Shown here piece after piece: positions 61,043 through 64,000 of a stretch of 64,000 bases of DNA (its first letter is position 1; the number at the start of each line of letters is the position of its first letter). The stretch lies in contig NZ_JAMRXH010000022.1 of assembly GCF_023740735.1 (NCBI RefSeq), positions 52,237 through 116,236 on the forward strand, in the 5' to 3' direction. The DNA comes from Nocardia sp. CDC159 (GTDB lineage Bacteria; Actinomycetota; Actinomycetes; Mycobacteriales; Mycobacteriaceae). The position numbers and the translations under genes were made by a program. The notes beneath the pieces are model-generated. The model worked only from the letters and a program-made list of their open reading frames with translations, was not told the origin of the DNA and ran no database searches.

Positions 61043-61711
61043 TTGGCGCACGTACAGCGGCATCCGCTCGCCGCGCAGGCGGCCGACCTTCTGCTACAGC
61101 GGATTCGGGCGGGCGAATGGCCGCTGGGACACAAACTGCCGGGGGAGACCACGCTGGCGGCCCAGCTGGGCGTGGGCCGGTCGACGCTGCGCGAGGCCGT
61201 GCGCGAGCTGTCCGGAAAGGGCGTGCTCGAAAGTCGTCAGGGCGCAGGCGTTTTCGTCACCGCGCTCGATGTCGCCGAGGGCTGGGACACGATCCTGCGC
61301 CGTGCCGACATCGTGGCCGTCATCGAGGCTCGGCTCGCCATCGAAACCGAGTGCGCGGCCCTGGCGGCCACCCGGCGCACCCCGGCCGATCTGCGCGCCA
61401 TGTGGAAGGCGCTGGCGGCTCGGGCCGAGGCGTCGACCTCGGTCGAGGATCTGGTCGATGCCGATACCGCCTTCCACCGCACGGTCGTCGCCGCCGCACA
61501 CAACGACATCCTGACCGGGATGTTCGAGGCCTTCATCCCGCGTTCGCGCCGGGCGATGGTCGACATGTTGAAGATCCGTCCGCTGCCCGACGAGCAGGCC
61601 GACCACCACGCGCACGAGGTCCTGCTCGATGCGATTCGCCGCCGCGACGCGGTGGCCGCGGCCTCGGCGAGCCGGGTTCATCTGACGTCGTTGAAACAGA
61701 CCTTCGGCTGA
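61043..61711 (+). CDS. FadR-type GntR-family regulator
   Basis: A 222-residue regulator. The winged helix is LPGETTLAAQLGVGRSTLRE with AVRELSGKGVLESRQGAGVF as wing; the C-terminal FCD domain has metal/ligand residues in DADTAFHRTVVAAAHN and ADHHAHEVLLDAI. Such proteins sense carboxylic acids. TTG start; AGAGAGG lies upstream but distant (10-12 bases). Being divergent from leuA it might regulate it or itself, though no operator was recognised. Confidence 0.85.
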   Translation: MAHVQRHPLAAQAADLLLQRIRAGEWPLGHKLPGETTLAAQLGVGRSTLREAVRELSGKGVLESRQGAGVFVTALDVAEGWDTILRRADIVAVIEARLAIETECAALAATRRTPADLRAMWKALAARAEASTSVEDLVDADTAFHRTVVAAAHNDILTGMFEAFIPRSRRAMVDMLKIRPLPDEQADHHAHEVLLDAIRRRDAVAAASASRVHLTSLKQTFG

Positions 61712-61792
61712 GCGATGAGTTCGCGCGGTGCTCCCCGTGCTAGGTGGTGAGCGCGTTCGACAGCGAACGATCAGCATCGAAGAGGAAACGAC

Positions 61793-62191
61793 ATGACCGC
61801 CATCTCCGCCACCATCTCCGTCAAGGCCCCCGGCAAGATCCGCAGCCGCGTGCTGTGGACTCTGCAGATCCTGCTGGGCGTGTTCTTCATCGTCGCCTCC
61901 GGCCTGCCCAAACTGGTCGGTCAATCCGACGCCGTGCGCGTCTTCGACGAGATCGGCTGGGGTGACTGGTTCCGCTACCTGACCGGGCTGGTCGAGCTCG
62001 CTGGCGGTATCGGCCTGCTGGTCCCGCGGCTGTCGGGTCTGGCCGCCGCGGGCCTGTCCATCACCATGGTCTGCGCGGCCGCCACGCAGGCGTTTCTGAT
62101 GGATGCCCCCGCGATGGTCCCCTTCCCGCTGATCCTGGCGGTGATCTTCGCCTGGATCGCATCCGAGCGCGGTGTCCGGGTGACGCGCTGA
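61793..62191 (+). CDS. DoxX-family membrane protein
   Basis: A 132-residue protein with four hydrophobic helices. VLWTLQILLGVFFIVASGLP followed by KLVG, and RYLTGLVELAGGIGLLVPRL, are the DoxX blocks. Members take part in quinone- or thiol-linked redox processes at the membrane; in mycobacteria a DoxX protein works with superoxide dismutase. AGAGGAAA precedes the ATG. No redox partner gene is adjacent. Confidence 0.85.
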   Translation: MTAISATISVKAPGKIRSRVLWTLQILLGVFFIVASGLPKLVGQSDAVRVFDEIGWGDWFRYLTGLVELAGGIGLLVPRLSGLAAAGLSITMVCAAATQAFLMDAPAMVPFPLILAVIFAWIASERGVRVTR

Positions 62192-62206
62192 ATATTGGCT
62201 CGACCT

Positions 62207-62242
62207 CAGGTCCGCCGCCGATGACAATCGGCGGCGGACCTG
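62207..62242. terminator. Strong hairpin between doxX and tyrS
   Basis: A perfect 16-bp stem: CAGGTCCGCCGCCGAT (62207-62222), loop GACA, ATCGGCGGCGGACCTG (62227-62242). It begins 15 bases after the doxX stop and ends 40 bases before tyrS. There is no U-tract. It is the most stable hairpin I found and most likely terminates doxX transcription; a leader role for tyrS is less likely. Confidence 0.7.
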
Positions 62243-62282
62243 TGCATGGGTACCGAAAGCCCGTGCGGAAAGATAGGACGGC

Positions 62283-63566
62283 GTGAGCGTCGACATCATC
62301 GAGGAACTGACCTGGCGTGGCCTGATCGCGCAGTCCACCGACCTGGACGAGCTGCGATCGGAACTGGCGAAGGGCCCGATCACGCTCTATACGGGCTTCG
62401 ACCCGACCGCGCCGAGCCTGCACGCCGGCCACTTGGTTCCCCTGCTGACCCTGCGGCGTTTCCAGCAGGCGGGTAATCGGCCCATCGTGCTGGCCGGTGG
62501 AGCCACCGGCCTGATCGGCGATCCGCGTGACGTTGGCGAGCGCGTCATGAACGCGTCCGACACCGTGGCGGGCTGGGCCGAGCGGATTCGCGGCCAGCTG
62601 CAGCGTTTCGTCGATCTCGACGATCCGAAGACCGGTGCGATCACGGCGAACAATATGGACTGGACCGGCCCGCTGAGTGCGGTCGACTTCCTGCGCGATG
62701 TCGGCAAGCACTTCTCGGTCAACGTCATGCTCGCGCGCGAGACGGTCAAGCGGCGGCTCGAGACCGACGGCATGTCCTACACCGAATTCAGCTACATGCT
62801 GTTGCAGGCGAACGACTACCTGCAGTTGCGCCGCGAGCACGGCTGCCGCTTGCAGATCGGCGGCTCGGACCAGTGGGGCAACATCATCGCGGGCGTGGAG
62901 CTGAACCGCCGCGTCGACGGCGAGCACGTGCACGCGCTGACGGTGCCGCTGGTGACCTCCGCCGACGGCAAGAAGTTCGGCAAGTCCACCGGCGGCGGCA
63001 GCCTGTGGCTGGATCCGGAGATGACCAGCCCGTACGCCTGGTACCAGTACTTCGTCAATACCGCCGACGCCGATGTCGTGCGCTACCTGCGCTGGTTCAC
63101 CTTCCTCGAGCGTGAGGAGCTGGACGAGTTGCAGAAGGCGACCGAGGAGCGGCCGCACGCGCGGGAGGCGCAGCGTCGACTGGCGGCGGAGATGACGAAT
63201 CTGGTGCACGGCGAGGCGAATACCCGCGCGGTGCAGCTGGCCAGCCAGGCGCTGTTCGGGCGCGGCGATCTGCACGAGCTCGACGAGGCCACCCTGTCGG
63301 CGGCGCTGTCGGAGGCCGCGGGCGAGGGCGCGATCGCCGCGGCCACCGAGGGCGCGACGATCGTCGACCTGCTGGTGGCGGCTGGATTGTCGGAAAGCCG
63401 GGGTGCGGCTCGGCGCGCGGTCAACGAGGGCGGCGCGTCGGTGAACAACACGCGGATCTCCGATCCCGAATGGACGCCGGGCGATTCGGACTTCCTGCAC
63501 GGGAACTGGCTGGTGCTGCGCCGTGGCAAGAAGAACTTCGCCGGGGTGCGGCGGGCCGGCCGCTGA
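62283..63566 (+). CDS. tyrS: Tyrosyl-tRNA synthetase
   Basis: A 427-residue class I synthetase. The HIGH-like motif is HAGH (47-50) and the KMSKS-like motif KFGKS (231-235); YTGFDPTAPSLHAGHL and GGSDQWGNI bind tyrosine and ATP. The C-terminal S4-like RNA-binding domain (about 350-427) has ESRGAARRAVNEGGASVNNT. GTG start at 62283. No T-box leader was seen. As in mycobacteria it stands directly upstream of an rRNA operon in this genome. Confidence 0.97.
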   Translation: MSVDIIEELTWRGLIAQSTDLDELRSELAKGPITLYTGFDPTAPSLHAGHLVPLLTLRRFQQAGNRPIVLAGGATGLIGDPRDVGERVMNASDTVAGWAERIRGQLQRFVDLDDPKTGAITANNMDWTGPLSAVDFLRDVGKHFSVNVMLARETVKRRLETDGMSYTEFSYMLLQANDYLQLRREHGCRLQIGGSDQWGNIIAGVELNRRVDGEHVHALTVPLVTSADGKKFGKSTGGGSLWLDPEMTSPYAWYQYFVNTADADVVRYLRWFTFLEREELDELQKATEERPHAREAQRRLAAEMTNLVHGEANTRAVQLASQALFGRGDLHELDEATLSAALSEAAGEGAIAAATEGATIVDLLVAAGLSESRGAARRAVNEGGASVNNTRISDPEWTPGDSDFLHGNWLVLRRGKKNFAGVRRAGR

Positions 63567-63663
63567 GGTTCGTCATGACCTGGGTCACATCACGGTGGCC
63601 CAGGTCGGGCGACGCCCGGATCGCGGCCCGCTGACCAGCGTCGACTCGCGCTGTCTTGGGGAT

Positions 63664-63692
63664 TTGACGATCCGTTATCCGACACGTAACTT
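63664..63692 (+). promoter_or_regulatory. rRNA operon promoter P1
   Basis: TTGACG (63664-63669), 17 bases, TAACTT (63687-63692). Good housekeeping sigma match, 98 bases after tyrS. It fits the multi-promoter layout of actinobacterial rrn operons. Confidence 0.6.
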
Positions 63693-63799
63693 ATTCAACG
63701 TCAGAGCGACACGGACACCGACCGGGCCGAGAGGCCGGGACACGAGGTTGGACGGAAGAGCGCCTGACAGCCCAGCTCGACCGACACGATCCCGGGGAC

Positions 63800-63828
63800 T
63801 TGACTCTGCGGGTCGGGGTGGTTAAGGT
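63800..63828 (+). promoter_or_regulatory. rRNA operon promoter P2
   Basis: TTGACT (63800-63805), 17 bases, TAAGGT (63823-63828). It is the nearer promoter to the leader boxA. The GC-rich stretch after the -10 (GGAAAAG) is short and the start site would fall near 63835. Confidence 0.6.
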
Positions 63829-64000
63829 GGAAAAGTTGCCTCTCCAGAAGGTCGGGAATCCGGCCCGATGGTTTGTGCGCCTGTTCTTTGAGAACTCAAT
63901 AGTGTGTCGATGAATGTCAGTGCCAATTAATTTTGGTTCCGGTGCTCATACCCCCGTGTGGGTGTCGGACATTTTGTCAGCTAATTTCCGGCTGGCGTTT
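63829..64000 (+). other. Leader of an rRNA operon (boxA region); 16S gene not reached
   Basis: TGTTCTTTGAGAA at 63882-63894, continuing as CTCAATAGTGTG, is the boxA antitermination element characteristic of mycobacterial and nocardial rrn leaders. The remaining AT-richer leader (to 64000) should contain RNase III processing stems and lead into 16S rRNA, whose first bases are not in the window. Confidence 0.85.

Noticed and set aside
62207..62282. T-box leader of tyrS
   Set aside because: No T-box core sequence or long leader is present between the hairpin and the start codon.

Overview
The window looks like a chromosomal segment of a mycolic-acid actinobacterium, most probably a Nocardia. 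Third codon positions are strongly GC-biased, and GTG and TTG starts and 4-base ATGA/GTGA overlaps are common. Several blocks match Mycobacterium tuberculosis gene order from memory: argC-J-B-D-F-R with argG and argH, and the Rv1683 to tyrS neighbourhood. I saw no insertion sequences, tRNA genes, CRISPR arrays or prophage genes. Identifications rest on reading motifs and on remembered family sequences; no database search was run.

Layout. 1-2.9 kb: PLD-like nuclease, alpha/beta hydrolase and two unknown genes. 2.9-10.2 kb: a compact catabolic island with RidA, IclR regulator, KDG-type kinase, PLP deaminase, D-aminoacylase-type amidohydrolase, KDPG aldolase and GntP permease; together these fit import and breakdown of (N-acetyl-)D-glucosaminate to pyruvate and glyceraldehyde-3-phosphate. 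10.2-11.7 kb: PEP-mutase family protein coupled to a mini P450-like protein. 11.8-24.1 kb: complete arginine pathway from argC to argH, interrupted after argR by an lldD2 block and between argG and argH by a methyltransferase; near-identical ARG boxes precede argC and argG. 24.1-28.5 kb: exported proteins (LpqC-like esterase, S8 protease, PhoD phosphatase) and a DUF998 membrane protein. 29.1-34.8 kb: rocD, an SMR pump, a three-gene sugar ABC importer and catabolic ilvA.

35.5-38.6 kb: an operon with a family 2B encapsulin shell, an 84-residue peptide carrying two GP[T/S]GIG motifs, geranyl-diphosphate methyltransferase and IPP isomerase. The terpene cyclase expected as cargo is missing; only what looks like its cargo-loading segment is present. 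This is the most unusual system in the window. 39.1-42.7 kb: a PHA-synthase-like/acyl-CoA-synthetase fusion (Rv1683 type) and a methyltransferase. 42.7-50.2 kb: WecE/RffA aminotransferase, GtrB-like GT2, two tandem giant membrane proteins and GtrA, together suggesting export and transfer of an amino-deoxyhexose onto the cell envelope.

50.2-52.8 kb: Trm112-like protein, TetR regulator and ABC exporter with a three-half-site operator. 53-55.1 kb: FAD oxidoreductase plus an ECF41-type sigma factor behind a matching promoter. 55.1-58.3 kb: TetR and membrane protein pair, acetyltransferase, 75-bp tandem repeats and hsp20 with a CIRCE operator. 58.4-61.7 kb: mpg, then leuA with a leader peptide and an internal repeat region, and a GntR regulator. 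61.8-64 kb: doxX, a strong hairpin, tyrS, then two promoters and the boxA-containing leader of an rRNA operon whose 16S gene lies beyond the window.

Many genes appear to be read from leaderless transcripts: a -10-like hexamer sits 6-9 bases before the start codon.
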